Below are positions 49,201 through 58,199 of a DNA stretch of 59,583 nucleotides, one piece after another. Made by a program: the position numbers and the translations under genes. Below the pieces are notes generated by a model. The model did no database searches and was not told the DNA's origin. It saw only the letters and a program-made list of their open reading frames with translations. This DNA is from Anaerolineae bacterium UTCFX2 (GTDB taxonomy: Bacteria; Chloroflexota; Anaerolineae; Anaerolineales; UBA4823), in NCBI GenBank assembly GCA_002050125.1, contig MWTA01000054.1, positions 1 to 59,583 of the forward strand. The letters are read 5' to 3'. Numbering within the stretch: the first letter of the stretch is position 1; each line of letters starts with the position of its first letter.

Positions 49201-50355
49201 TTACCTTCTTGACAACTTCACCACTTCTGGAAGCACTGCGATTAGCCAGTCTAGATCGTCTTGAATCGTGGGAAATCCCATGGAAATGCGCAGTGTCCCT
49301 TCGACCTGCTCGATAGGTAGACCCATCGCAGACAGCACATGAGACGGTTCAATAGACTTGGTCGTACAAGCCGATCCAAGTGAAACCGCGATACCCTTGT
49401 TGTTCAAACGGAGCAGCATCATCTCCCCGTCTGCGCCAGGAAAGCTGATTGAAAGCACATGCGGGGCGACCTGTTTCTCAGGTCCATTAACAATCATGCC
49501 TGGTATTCTCTGGGCAAGTTGATCAATCACCTGGGCGCGCAGGGAGGCAAGGCGCATCTGTTGTTCCTGCCGATGTTCACAAACCAGTTGCATTGCTGCG
49601 CCCATACCAGCGATGCCAGGCACATTTTCGGTTCCCGCCCTTATAGAGCCCTCCTGCGGTCCGCCGTAGATCTGTGGTTGTAACTCGATTCCAGACCGAA
49701 CGTAGAGCACCCCAATTCCTTTGGGTCCATAAATCTTATGTCCGGACAACGAAAGCAAGTCCACGTTCAAGCTGTCTACATTCCATCCCGGCAAGCCCAT
49801 CCCTTGAACAGCGTCCGTGTGCATGAGCACACCAGTCTCATGAGCCATCCGCCCGATTTCAGCCACCGGCTGAATGGCGCCTACCTCATTGTTCACCAGC
49901 ATAATTGACACGAGTTTTGTATCTGGACGGATGGCTTTCCGGACCTGTTCAGGATCGACTCTTCCCGTGCGATCCACTGGCAGCAGGGTCACTGAGTAAC
50001 CTTCTTGCGCAAGTTTCTCAGCAGCATGCAGAATGGCATGATGCTCAACCGCTGAAGTGATCAGGTGGGCGTTCTTCGGGGCGAACTGGTGAAGTATTCC
50101 GAACAACGCCAGGTTGTTAGATTCGGTAGCGCCACTCGTGAAATGTACCTCGTCAGACTGGCAACCAATTCCGGAAGCTGTATTCTGCCGTGAAATCTGG
50201 ATCAATTCTGCTGCACGGCGACCTGCCCAGTGCATGCTGGATGGATTACCAAAATCATCATCCAGCGTCGCTTTCATAGCCAAGCGGACATCGGGGTGGA
50301 CTGGCGTTGTGGCGCAGTAATCCAGATAAAATCGTTGGTTCACAGGGTTATCCAC
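49201..50355 (-). CDS. cysteine desulfurase (NifS/IscS family)
   Basis: 384 residues. PLP-binding Lys207 is in SLSGHKIYGPKGIGVLY, and the active-site Cys330 is in LGSACTTKSIEPSHVL. This enzyme transfers sulfur from cysteine to cluster or cofactor assembly proteins. The start is GTG 50355. It lies between a IIB-like gene and the corrinoid pseudogene, an unusual place for this enzyme. It may supply sulfur for a metalloenzyme linked to the pathway, or have been swept in by rearrangement. Confidence 0.9.
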   Translation of the reverse strand: MDNPVNQRFYLDYCATTPVHPDVRLAMKATLDDDFGNPSSMHWAGRRAAELIQISRQNTASGIGCQSDEVHFTSGATESNNLALFGILHQFAPKNAHLITSAVEHHAILHAAEKLAQEGYSVTLLPVDRTGRVDPEQVRKAIRPDTKLVSIMLVNNEVGAIQPVAEIGRMAHETGVLMHTDAVQGMGLPGWNVDSLNVDLLSLSGHKIYGPKGIGVLYVRSGIELQPQIYGGPQEGSIRAGTENVPGIAGMGAAMQLVCEHRQEQQMRLASLRAQVIDQLAQRIPGMIVNGPEKQVAPHVLSISFPGADGEMMLLRLNNKGIAVSLGSACTTKSIEPSHVLSAMGLPIEQVEGTLRISMGFPTIQDDLDWLIAVLPEVVKLSRR

Positions 50356-50382
50356 GGGAAGTCCCTGGCACGTGCCGGCTGC

Positions 50383-50697
50383 TTACAAATGGTAATCAGC
50401 CCGAACTTGCCTCAAGATTCTCTCGATGGTTTCCGCATGATTTATATCCGCCAACAAAAGCTTGATGGTCAGCACCGGGCATTCCACCTCAGATTCCGTG
50501 AAGGCGGGCAGCAGTTGAAGGATGAGATTGGCAGCCGGTGGTTGGTTGAAGTTATCCCAGACGCTGTGGGTAGTCACATGGCAAGGGTACCCAGCAGCAG
50601 ACAATCTTTCAGTCAGATATTCGGCTACCATCACCATCCGGTTGCCGCACCAGCCTCCCACCACGCACACATGATAATTTGTCATTCCAGTCTTCAT
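50383..50697 (-). CDS. PTS IIB-like protein (second copy, divergent)
   Basis: About 100-104 residues. VCVVGGWCGNRMVMVAEYL has the small IIB P-loop-like arrangement with a Cys followed by Arg, and the rest is an alpha/beta fold (VLTIKLLLADINHAETIERI). It is diverged from the canonical IIB 1.4 kb upstream. Start is ATG 50697 or 50685. It may be a IIB for another sugar, or a regulatory relative. Confidence in the fold is moderate. Confidence 0.6.
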   Translation of the reverse strand: MKTGMTNYHVCVVGGWCGNRMVMVAEYLTERLSAAGYPCHVTTHSVWDNFNQPPAANLILQLLPAFTESEVECPVLTIKLLLADINHAETIERILRQVRADYHL

Positions 50698-50774
50698 CTT
50701 CTTGCGTTAGAGGGGAGCTCCCTTTCTTTCACAGCGATGGGAGCTCCCTTGACAATTAAACTATTCGTTGCATT

Positions 50775-52067
50775 CTATCTGCCGAAGCCAAACAGCATAA
50801 ATACATGTTGGATAATGGTCCCGAGGATATCGCCGCCCATGTCCCAACTGCTCAACTGGAGTCCCTGGGCGATTTGATCGCTGTATAAACCCATCATTTG
50901 GTAGGTTTTGGTGTGGTTCTCTACCATTAGGGTTGAGAAGAACATGAAGGGAATGCTGTAGATCAGCAGGACGATCAAGGTCTTGATCACATTGCCTTTG
51001 GTATAGGGCACGATCGCGCCAGCCCAAAATGGGACAACGGCAAGACTGGCAATTGGCAGCATCTTCACCCCGGGAATGGCAGCAGCAATCAAAACAGCCA
51101 GCGGGAAGAAAATGATGGATGACGCCATCACAGCCGGGTGACCCAGTAGTACGGCGCAATCCACAGCCACGAAGATCTCGCGGTCCTTGAAACGGGTCTT
51201 CATGAACTGGACGATAGACATTGTAATCGGAATCAAGCCTTCCGAGATGATCGAGACCATGCGGGGCAGAATGACCATCATGGTCGCGGTGCTCATGCTC
51301 AGGCCGAGGATCTTGGTGAGGCCGAAATCAGGCGTGGTCGTGCCATAGGCAAAGATGCCGATTATGAAACCGAGCACGAAGCCTAATACAACCGGTTCTC
51401 CAATCAACCCCATGCGCTTCTTGATGCCTTCAGGAGAGGCGTCCCAGTCCTTCAAACCGGGGATTCGATCGAGCAGCCATACGATCGGTATGGCGATCAG
51501 ACTGGCTTGGACGGTCGTGCCACAGGGTACGCCGATGCCTGGCATATCGTTGAATTCCTGGTACCTCTTAGCTGTCAGGTCGCTCATCAAACTGCCCAGA
51601 GCGAGGTAGATGACAGCGGCAAGAACGCCCAGAGCCACGTTGCCGGTCAGCGCCCAGACGAAACCACCCAGCGCAGAGCCATGCCAGTAGGACCATACAT
51701 CGGTCCAGATGGTCTTGGTGAGTTTGAGCACGACCATGATCACGTTGACAAGGATGATCGCCAGGATCACACCCGCAACACCAGGCCAACCCCAGGCGAT
51801 GCCTGCGTCCGACCAGTTCACATCAACGATAGCCTTGGCAATTCCCATCCGATCAGCCAGTGCCTGTACAGCCGGCTGTAGGGCGCCGACTATCAGATCG
51901 ACTACCAGGAAGAGACCGGCGAGACCGACGCCTGTGGTGAGACCGCCACGCACCGCCTTGGCAAACCCAACACGGAACACCAGACCGAGAATGATTAGAA
52001 TGATCGGCACGATGACGGTTGAGCCAAGTCCGAGAAACCACGCAATTCCATCTGAAATAAATGACAT
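50775..52067 (-). CDS. PTS IIC transporter, galactitol family
   Basis: 430 residues with about 10 membrane helices. The GatC-type IIC matches in GNVALGVLAAVIYLALGSLM, NDMPGIGVPCGTTV and VGLAGLFLVVDLIVG. The membrane subunit carries the sugar while IIB phosphorylates it. A GAGGAG site precedes the ATG. It lies directly downstream of IIB (36-base gap). GatC-family transporters take up galactitol or related polyols, and the true substrate here is uncertain. Confidence 0.9.
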   Translation of the reverse strand: MSFISDGIAWFLGLGSTVIVPIILIILGLVFRVGFAKAVRGGLTTGVGLAGLFLVVDLIVGALQPAVQALADRMGIAKAIVDVNWSDAGIAWGWPGVAGVILAIILVNVIMVVLKLTKTIWTDVWSYWHGSALGGFVWALTGNVALGVLAAVIYLALGSLMSDLTAKRYQEFNDMPGIGVPCGTTVQASLIAIPIVWLLDRIPGLKDWDASPEGIKKRMGLIGEPVVLGFVLGFIIGIFAYGTTTPDFGLTKILGLSMSTATMMVILPRMVSIISEGLIPITMSIVQFMKTRFKDREIFVAVDCAVLLGHPAVMASSIIFFPLAVLIAAAIPGVKMLPIASLAVVPFWAGAIVPYTKGNVIKTLIVLLIYSIPFMFFSTLMVENHTKTYQMMGLYSDQIAQGLQLSSWDMGGDILGTIIQHVFMLFGFGR

Positions 52068-52103
52068 TGGATATTCTCCTCTTAGAAAAGATTAATGGAT
52101 TAT

Positions 52104-52406
52104 TTACTCCACCTTCTTCACCTGTTCCACGATTTTATCCAGGAGGGCATCCTTTTCCTCCTGGGTTCCGATCAGGAAAGGCATACCCTGGAATACAGGG
52201 AGATTAAAAGTACGGAATATTTTCATCATGGAAACGATTATGATGAGATCAGAGCGGGTCAGGTAGCCATCAAGATCGGCCATCAGGATCCGTTTTACCT
52301 CAACGTCCGCGAATCCTTCCTTCGCCATTCTTTCCTTGATTGAATCTTCGGCGATGGCGGATGTATTAATTCCAGCGCCACAGGCTACTATGATGAGTTT
52401 TCCCAT
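52104..52406 (-). CDS. PTS IIB, galactitol type
   Basis: 100 residues. The phosphorylated Cys9 is in LIIVACGAGINTSAIAED, the canonical IIB motif of the Gat family. AGGTGG precedes the ATG. It passes phosphate from IIA to the incoming sugar, and lies between IIA and IIC as in gat-like operons. Confidence 0.93.
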   Translation of the reverse strand: MGKLIIVACGAGINTSAIAEDSIKERMAKEGFADVEVKRILMADLDGYLTRSDLIIIVSMMKIFRTFNLPVFQGMPFLIGTQEEKDALLDKIVEQVKKVE

Positions 52407-52518
52407 GCTTATTAGACACCACCTTTCTGGAAATACGATAGTCGACTATCTTGCGTACGAATGAGGTGTTCAGCGGTTGTTCTCTTCTTGCTCCTCCTTC
52501 CTAAGACCTTTCTCATCC

Positions 52519-52989
52519 CTAAGCTGCCTCATTCAGGCGGAGCTCTCGCCCGAGCCAGGCTACAACTGCTTCGGGGGTAGATTGGTCTCTAAGGCTCTGA
52601 AGTTTTTCCTGTTTTCCGAAGAGGCTGGCCAGGTTTCGCAGGGTTTCTACCTGTTCAACAGGCTCGCGGTTAGCTAGCATGATGACAATGTGAACTTGAA
52701 GATTCTCATCTGGATCACCCATATTCTTGAAGGTGACCGGGGTCTTCAAAATAGCCAGCGCCAAGGCGGATTGACGCACGTCTACCGCGTCGGCATGGGG
52801 AAATGCTATGCAAAATGGTTTGGTCGGCAGCCCGGTGGGATGATGCAGTTCACGCTCGCAGGTCCGTTTACCATAGTCCACTGTGACCAATCCCTGCTCG
52901 AAAAGTTTTCCAGCCAGGAGATTGATCACAGCCATGGAGTCTTCGGTGACACAATCTAAGATGACAAGGGTCTCGCTAACAACCAGCAT
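52519..52989 (-). CDS. PTS IIA, fructose/galactitol type
   Basis: 156 residues from ATG 52989, which has an AGGAG site overlapping the end of the aldolase gene. The phosphorylated His65 is in CIAFPHADAVDV, as in PTS_EIIA_2 domains. The longer frame to 53046 would start inside the aldolase gene and adds an unconserved tail. It receives phosphate from HPr. Confidence 0.93.
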   Translation of the reverse strand: MLVVSETLVILDCVTEDSMAVINLLAGKLFEQGLVTVDYGKRTCERELHHPTGLPTKPFCIAFPHADAVDVRQSALALAILKTPVTFKNMGDPDENLQVHIVIMLANREPVEQVETLRNLASLFGKQEKLQSLRDQSTPEAVVAWLGRELRLNEAA

Positions 52990-52993
52990 TGAG

Positions 52994-53659
52994 TCACTCC
53001 TGCGATTGGGTGGTGCGCTGCCCATATTGGTTGAAGTAATAAACAAAAGACGCCATGGCTTGAGCGTCGTTTAGGTAACAAGGTGTCCCAATAGATTTTG
53101 AAATGACATATGTGTGAGCAGCTTCCTCGAGGGTTACTGCGCGCTCGAGAGCATGCGCCAGTGATGCGCCAACAGTGATAACACCATGATTGCCAAGCAG
53201 AACTGCAAACCCCTCACCCAGGATCTCAACGGGAAGGGAGGCAAACTCGGGATCATCTACAGAACGATAAGGAGTCACCGATACTGACCTGCCGAACCAG
53301 TCAGCCATGGTCTCGGTCACCACAGGAATGGGCTGACCAGCTACTGCGAAGGCAGTCGCATAGGGTGAATGGGTGTGGACCACAGCTTGCAAGTCCGGGC
53401 GGGCACGCAAAAGACTAGTCCACAGGTTCAATGCGACCGACGGGCGATATTTCCCTTCCACAGGCTTCATGTCGATATCTGTGACAACCATGTCTTCAGG
53501 CGATAATTTTTCATAGGGGAGTCCGCTGGGCGTGACTACCACGTATCCCGTTTGAGAGTCGCGGGCACAGACCGTTCCACCAGCCATCCAGACCAGCCCG
53601 TATTGAGATAGAAGATTGGCAGTTCTAAGGACTTCCGTGCGCAAGAGTTCGAGTTGCAT
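52994..53659 (-). CDS. class II aldolase/adducin-family enzyme (fuculose-phosphate aldolase-like)
   Basis: 221 residues. Zinc ligands are in VVHTHSPYATAF and EEAAHTYVIS; the nucleotide/phosphate-binding GNHGVITVG and catalytic-region LSPEDMVVTD are present. Members are zinc-dependent aldolases (L-fuculose-1-phosphate) or epimerases. In this locus it probably cleaves a ketose phosphate formed by the dehydrogenase upstream (inference). It overlaps nothing and is 3 bases from the UROD-family gene. Confidence 0.88.
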   Translation of the reverse strand: MQLELLRTEVLRTANLLSQYGLVWMAGGTVCARDSQTGYVVVTPSGLPYEKLSPEDMVVTDIDMKPVEGKYRPSVALNLWTSLLRARPDLQAVVHTHSPYATAFAVAGQPIPVVTETMADWFGRSVSVTPYRSVDDPEFASLPVEILGEGFAVLLGNHGVITVGASLAHALERAVTLEEAAHTYVISKSIGTPCYLNDAQAMASFVYYFNQYGQRTTQSQE

Positions 53660-53662
53660 GGC

Positions 53663-54814
53663 TTATAGGGGGTAAAATCCAAGTTCCTGGCCGGCCTGGA
53701 AGAAAGCCAGCATGTTCTCAGGCGGGATGTCGTTGCTAAAGTTATGCGCCGGCGCCAGGATGTACCCGCCACCCTCACCCATCTGCTCGATACGAAGCCG
53801 GACTTCCCGCCTGACATCCTCAATCGACCCCTGGGTGAGCACCTTCTTCACATCCACTCCGCCCTGGAAGGTCATGTCGTTACCGAAGTCCTTCTTCAGT
53901 CCGACCGGATCCATTCCGGGCAGGTGTGCCTCAATCGGGTTAAGCACTTCGAACCCTGATTCGATCAGGTCGGGTATGAACTTGCGAATGGCGCCGTCGC
54001 AGTGCAGCAATACTCTGGCTTTCGGCGCTTTGCGTTTGATCAGGTCGATGGTCCTGCGATAGCGTGGTTTGAGGAATTTTCGGTAGATCTCCGGATTGAA
54101 CATCGGGCCCACATTGGTGCCGTAATCGTCAGCAATTTCCACAATCTGGACATAAGGCCCGACCACACCCAGAAAGGCGTCGTAGAAACCGTCCAGGACT
54201 TCAGCCAGTTTACCCACCAGGTGGTCGAATAGGTGTGTATCGGATACGGTCAATAGTAAGGCGTTCTCCATGCCTACCATGAGGCGAGTCATCTCCCACA
54301 GGTTGCCATATACGGGCCGATGGGCAGCGAGGGCAAAGTCGGTGCTGCTGTAGAGATGCTCCACTTCTTCTTTGAGTCCCACCAACCGGTCCGGGTCGTA
54401 GGGGTCTGGCCAGGGGAATTTCTCAATCGATTCGATGCTCAGATCCCGACCAAGCGGCGCGCCCGCCAGATCGTAATAGCCTGACATCAAACGATGCTTC
54501 AGCCCCCATTCGTCCACAAATTCTTGGAAGCCGGGATCCACCGGGTTGGCGATGTAGCTCCTAGGGGGGCGAATATGAATAAAGCGGAAATCTGTTTTGA
54601 GTTGTTCGAGCAGAGGGTTGTAATCGGGGGTTGTATAGAAACCAACCAGAGTCCGGCGAGGCACATCCTTGAAGCCAAAGTGGTCTCGGAGCAGTTGATA
54701 ACGTTGTTCTGTTAGATGATTAGCCGAACCACCGAGGGTCACGGGGACACGATCCGGCTCTCTGTGATTCAGGGTTGCTTCGACTCTCTGGCGTGGAGTC
54801 ATGGACTCGGGCAT
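53663..54814 (-). CDS. uroporphyrinogen-decarboxylase-family protein (likely corrinoid methyltransferase)
   Basis: 383 residues from ATG 54814, which has a GGAGGAAG site. The UROD fold shows in TPRQRVEATLNHREPDRVPV and HCDGAIRKFIPDLIESG, HLPGMDPVGLKKDFG and GGVDVKKVL. True uroporphyrinogen decarboxylase lies in porphyrin operons. Members next to corrinoid proteins are methyltransferases of the MtaA/CmuA group, with His and Cys for zinc (HCDGA). The corrinoid pseudogene in the same operon supports that reading. Its substrate would be a methylated compound linked to the sugar pathway (inference). Confidence 0.75.
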   Translation of the reverse strand: MPESMTPRQRVEATLNHREPDRVPVTLGGSANHLTEQRYQLLRDHFGFKDVPRRTLVGFYTTPDYNPLLEQLKTDFRFIHIRPPRSYIANPVDPGFQEFVDEWGLKHRLMSGYYDLAGAPLGRDLSIESIEKFPWPDPYDPDRLVGLKEEVEHLYSSTDFALAAHRPVYGNLWEMTRLMVGMENALLLTVSDTHLFDHLVGKLAEVLDGFYDAFLGVVGPYVQIVEIADDYGTNVGPMFNPEIYRKFLKPRYRRTIDLIKRKAPKARVLLHCDGAIRKFIPDLIESGFEVLNPIEAHLPGMDPVGLKKDFGNDMTFQGGVDVKKVLTQGSIEDVRREVRLRIEQMGEGGGYILAPAHNFSNDIPPENMLAFFQAGQELGFYPL

Positions 54815-54852
54815 AATCAGACTTCCTCCGGTACTCACGATTATGGTCGATG

Positions 54853-54912
54853 TTCATAATTGTGAATTATAGAGAAATTCCTCACGTTTGTCAACATTTA
54901 CTCATAAATGTT
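54853..54912. promoter_or_regulatory. palindromic operator candidates upstream of the UROD-family operon
   Basis: TTCATAATTGTGAA (54853-54866) is an imperfect palindrome, and AACATTTA-CTCA-TAAATGTT (54893-54912) is a perfect 8-base inverted repeat extended by two more pairs. Both lie in the AT-rich gap upstream of the operon start at 54814. The first resembles the half-sites in the 56.06 kb region, which suggests one regulator binding several sites. Confidence 0.5.
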
Positions 54913-54948
54913 AACACTCAGCCGGAAGAAGGTTGCGCGATTTTCAGT

Positions 54949-55986
54949 CTATTCAGCGGATAATTCCGGAAGGATGGCAATTTTGATGGCGTCGCCTGCC
55001 GCCATAAGCCTAAAGGCTTCCTGGAGCATCTCAAGCGGCAGCCGGTCTGAAATCAAGGGTCGTACTTGAATTACCCGGTTCGTAATCAGGTCAAACGCTT
55101 CTTTGGAATCCAGGGTTGTACCGCCGTGCAGATTGAAAAGAGTGATTTCTCCGTAATGGACTCTGGCGGCGTTCACTTCGACTGTCGTCCCGCCAGGCAG
55201 CCCACCAAACCATAACACTCTCCCGCCCTTGCGAACTGCCTCGATGGACGTCTCCCAGGCGGATTTGGTCCCTGCGCATTCAATGACCACATCCGCGCCA
55301 TGCCCATCGGTGAGGTCTCGCACTGCCTGGATAAAATCCCTTGAGCGTGTATTGATCACCGTCGTTGCGCCCAATTGGCGAGCAATCTCAAGTCGCATGT
55401 CGCTATGACCTGCGGCAATAACCTGCGCTGCTCCGGCTCGAAGCGCCAGCTGCTGATGCATCAATCCAACTGGTCCGCCTGCGCCGAGGATCGCCACCCT
55501 TTCACCAGGTTGAATCCCAATGCGCCGCTGTCCGTGGACCACGGTGGTTAACGGTTCAACCAGTGCGGCTTCTTCGTACGATATTTCGGGGGATATTTCA
55601 AAAGTTGTCCGGCGAACGATCGGCTCTGGAACGATCATGTAATCGGAGAAAGCGCCAAAATTATAAATCAGGTTTTCGCACAAGTTTCCCTGTCCGCGGC
55701 TGCAGAAGAAGCACTGACCGCATTCTGCGAACACATTTGCCGTAACGCGCATCCCGGGGCGAAAAGCCTCCACCCCATCACCTGCCTCGATCACGTCGCC
55801 GCCAAATTCATGCCCGAACGCAAATGGCGGCGGAAATTTCGGATGCCCTCGTCGGAAAGTTTTCAGGTCAGTCCCGCAGGTAACTGCCGCCTTGACCTTG
55901 ACGAGCAACTCCCCCCTGCCTGGTCGAGGGACAGGCACCTGGCGTAATTCAATCTGTTCGGGTCCAAGGTATACAAAGGAACGCAT
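54949..55986 (-). CDS. zinc-dependent alcohol/polyol dehydrogenase (MDR family)
   Basis: 345 residues from ATG 55986, chosen because family-like sequence starts there; the frame extends to 56055. Catalytic zinc ligands are in TCGTDLKTF and FGHEFGGDV; the structural zinc cysteines are in CGQCFFCSRGQGNLC. The NAD-binding motif is ILGAGGPVGLM. Such enzymes oxidise sorbitol, galactitol-phosphate or threonine. In a PTS locus it is probably a polyol-phosphate dehydrogenase. It is transcribed divergently from the synthase pseudogene. Confidence 0.9.
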   Translation of the reverse strand: MRSFVYLGPEQIELRQVPVPRPGRGELLVKVKAAVTCGTDLKTFRRGHPKFPPPFAFGHEFGGDVIEAGDGVEAFRPGMRVTANVFAECGQCFFCSRGQGNLCENLIYNFGAFSDYMIVPEPIVRRTTFEISPEISYEEAALVEPLTTVVHGQRRIGIQPGERVAILGAGGPVGLMHQQLALRAGAAQVIAAGHSDMRLEIARQLGATTVINTRSRDFIQAVRDLTDGHGADVVIECAGTKSAWETSIEAVRKGGRVLWFGGLPGGTTVEVNAARVHYGEITLFNLHGGTTLDSKEAFDLITNRVIQVRPLISDRLPLEMLQEAFRLMAAGDAIKIAILPELSAE

Positions 55987-56057
55987 TTTATTTATCGGCA
56001 CAGGGAATCCCTTCGGACAATACGTGATTGAATGAGCGCCTTGCCAGAGATACAATT

Positions 56058-56091
56058 TTCACATAAGTGATATTATACTCGCATATGTGAA
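56058..56091. promoter_or_regulatory. operator candidate in the divergent ADH/HPS promoter region
   Basis: TTCACATA (56058-56065) and TATGTGAA (56084-56091) form a perfect 8-base inverted repeat. Nested within the left arm is TCACATAAGTGA. The 118-base gap between the divergent dehydrogenase and synthase genes makes a shared operator likely, perhaps for the SorC-type regulator. Confidence 0.55.
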
Positions 56092-56103
56092 CATGAATAA
56101 GTC

Positions 56104-56754
56104 ATGCCAAAAATTCAGCTCGCCCTGGACACTCTTAGCGCGGAGACAGCGCTTGAGCTTGCCCGGATAGTAACCCCCTATGTGGATATCCTCGAAGCCG
56201 GCACACCTCTGATAGAAAGCGCAGGCATTGGCATTGTTTCTCGCCTCAAAATCCCCCACCTGAATAAGCTTGTACTGGGTGACCCGAAGTCGAGCGATGT
56301 CGGGACTTATGAAGCCGGGGTGGCTTTTGCTGCTGGTGCAGACATCGTCACCACGCAGGGCATCACCACACTGGCTACCATCGCTGAAGTGCAACGAGAA
56401 GCTGACAAATGGAAACGCAGGGTGGAGGTGGATTGCCCGGTGGACGGCCTGCGTGAAATAACAGTATTTGGCATCAACCTGGTGCTCTAACCGCAGCATC
56501 GACCAGGGGCTGCGAGAAGGTGCATTGTGGGACGATAATGCATGCCAGACTGTCCGCGAGATGTGCGCGCCGGGCGTTGGTGTGGCTGTCGCTGGCGGAC
56601 TCACCTTCGCGCTGCTTAATAAACTGGCTGGGATTCCAATAACGGTTTGGTCATCAGTCGCGGTATCACCAGTCAGCCGGATCCCGCACAAGCAGCTAAA
56701 GCTGTTTTCGAATGGCTCAGGGACCTTTACCCGGATAGAAATGATACAGATTAG
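56104..56754 (+). pseudogene. 3-hexulose-6-phosphate synthase-like gene, frameshifted
   Basis: The first frame (56104-56490) gives the start of an orotidine-decarboxylase-type barrel: IQLALDTLSAETALELARIV, VDILEAGTPLIESAG and ADIVTTQGITTL. Two shifts follow. The second frame gives the expected GVGVAVAGGLTFALLNKLAG, and a third gives NGLVISRGITSQPDPAQAAK to 56754. Each fits the family, so the gene was intact. Hexulose-phosphate synthase or ulosonate-phosphate decarboxylase would process a sugar phosphate in this locus. Confidence 0.75.
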
Positions 56755-57409
56755 CGCCTCCTTGTTGGCGTCTGATCTGGCTTGCCTGGGAGAGAAAGTC
56801 CGGCGAGCGGATCAAGCCGGAGTCGATTCTTTCCATATCGATCTGATGGATGGACATTATGTCTTTAACTTGGCTTTCTCGCCGGACTATCTTGCTATAC
56901 TGTGAGCTTACACATCCCTGCCTTTTATTGTGCACCTCGAACTTGATAATCCGGACTTAATGTTGGAGAATTTCCTCCTAATAAACGCGGATTTGATCAC
57001 TGTCTGTTTGGACACTCTGCCCGACCCAGTCATGACCATTGCCCGCATCCGCAAGAGGGGAGCACTGGTTGGCATCAGCATCAACCCCGGTGACCAACTA
57101 TTGCAGGTGAGGGACGTGCTACCGTCAATCGATATGCTCATTTTACGGGGAGTCCATTCGGGTTTCGGAGGATAACCGATTCTGGCGGGTACCGCGAAGC
57201 GTGTCGCTGGAGCAGCCTGCATGCGAGACCGGTTAGGTTTATCAGTAGCAATCGCGGTAGGTGGAGGGATAAACGCACATAATGCCTCTGAACTGATCAG
57301 CACAGGGACGGATGTCCTGATCATGGGAACGGCATTGTTCAGATCCGCCGATATATTCCGAATGGTAAAAGAGATTAAGGAGTCAGTTTCAAATCGACTT
57401 CACCGCTGA
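56741..57409 (+). pseudogene. ribulose-phosphate 3-epimerase-like gene, frameshift plus nonsense
   Basis: ATG 56741 begins MIQISASLLASDLACLGEKV and HIDLMDGHYVFNLAFSP. It then stops at 56905, and the match resumes in another frame with LPFIVHLELDNPDLMLENF. GVHSGFGG is followed by TAA at about 57171, where CAA (Gln) is expected, and the same frame continues VAIAVGGGINAHNASEL to 57409. One frameshift and one Gln-to-stop change are needed. It overlaps the synthase end by 14 bases, as in hps-rpe pairs. Confidence 0.75.
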
Positions 57410-58199
57410 CGGTATAGACTTGGAGCAGACCATCCCCATTCCCTAATTGCCCTGTGCATCCTGCCCCGTCCTGGATCAAACCTGGTACAACGCAATCGAC
57501 GACTCCGGTGGTAGTCTTAACCAACACATCGACGTTTGATGCCGGATCCAGCCGGATCTCAACGGGACCATGATCCGTTTCAAACTCAATCTTATCAAAG
57601 GCGTCCAAAAGACCCTCATAGCAGATAGTTCCCATGATCGTGGACGCGATGACCTCACCGGAAACATCGTTTAGGTTTATTAAACCGTAATTACCCGGGA
57701 GGTGAAATTCACCCGTGCTGGATTCGATAAGGACATCGCCGCGATTGGCTCTCACGACAGCCTGGCCTTGCATGTTTTCAATCTTGATATTCCCTGCCGC
57801 GGAAGTGACATCCAGGCTACCTGAGAAGTCCTTAACAACCAATTCTGCTCCATACGTATTAAGGATGATCTGAGAACCGGAAGGAACCTTCAACTCAATA
57901 TTGATCACGCTTGAAGGGTTGTCTGCATCAATGTATAATCCTCCAGATTTAAGCGCAGTTAAGGGCTGTTCCGGATTCAATGACCTTACCGAACCGCTCA
58001 AGGTAACTTTTCCGCTTGTACCATTTGAAATGTTAATTCGGCCGTTCCTTGCATGAATTGTTATCGGTATGTCAGTCTCAAATGGATATGTCTGCAAATT
58101 GAGAGTCTTCTCCTCACCTCCTCCAGAACAGGAAGTTAATAACAACATAACAAACAAAAATCCAAAAATGTTCTTAGAATAAACCCCGATATCGGACAT
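57375..58199 (-). CDS. lipoprotein with DUF4097-type adhesin-like domain
   Basis: 274 residues from ATG 58199; TTG 58211 also opens the frame. The signal peptide ends in a lipobox, MLLLTSC. The rest is a beta-solenoid-like repeat of short strands (GRINISNGTSGKVTLSG, ASTIMGTICY and similar), as in DUF4097/putative adhesin domains. The function is unknown. Its 3' end overlaps the epimerase pseudogene by 35 bases on the opposite strand. Its start overlaps the HAD fragment start. Confidence 0.75.
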   Translation of the reverse strand: MSDIGVYSKNIFGFLFVMLLLTSCSGGGEEKTLNLQTYPFETDIPITIHARNGRINISNGTSGKVTLSGSVRSLNPEQPLTALKSGGLYIDADNPSSVINIELKVPSGSQIILNTYGAELVVKDFSGSLDVTSAAGNIKIENMQGQAVVRANRGDVLIESSTGEFHLPGNYGLINLNDVSGEVIASTIMGTICYEGLLDAFDKIEFETDHGPVEIRLDPASNVDVLVKTTTGVVDCVVPGLIQDGAGCTGQLGNGDGLLQVYTVSGEVDLKLTP

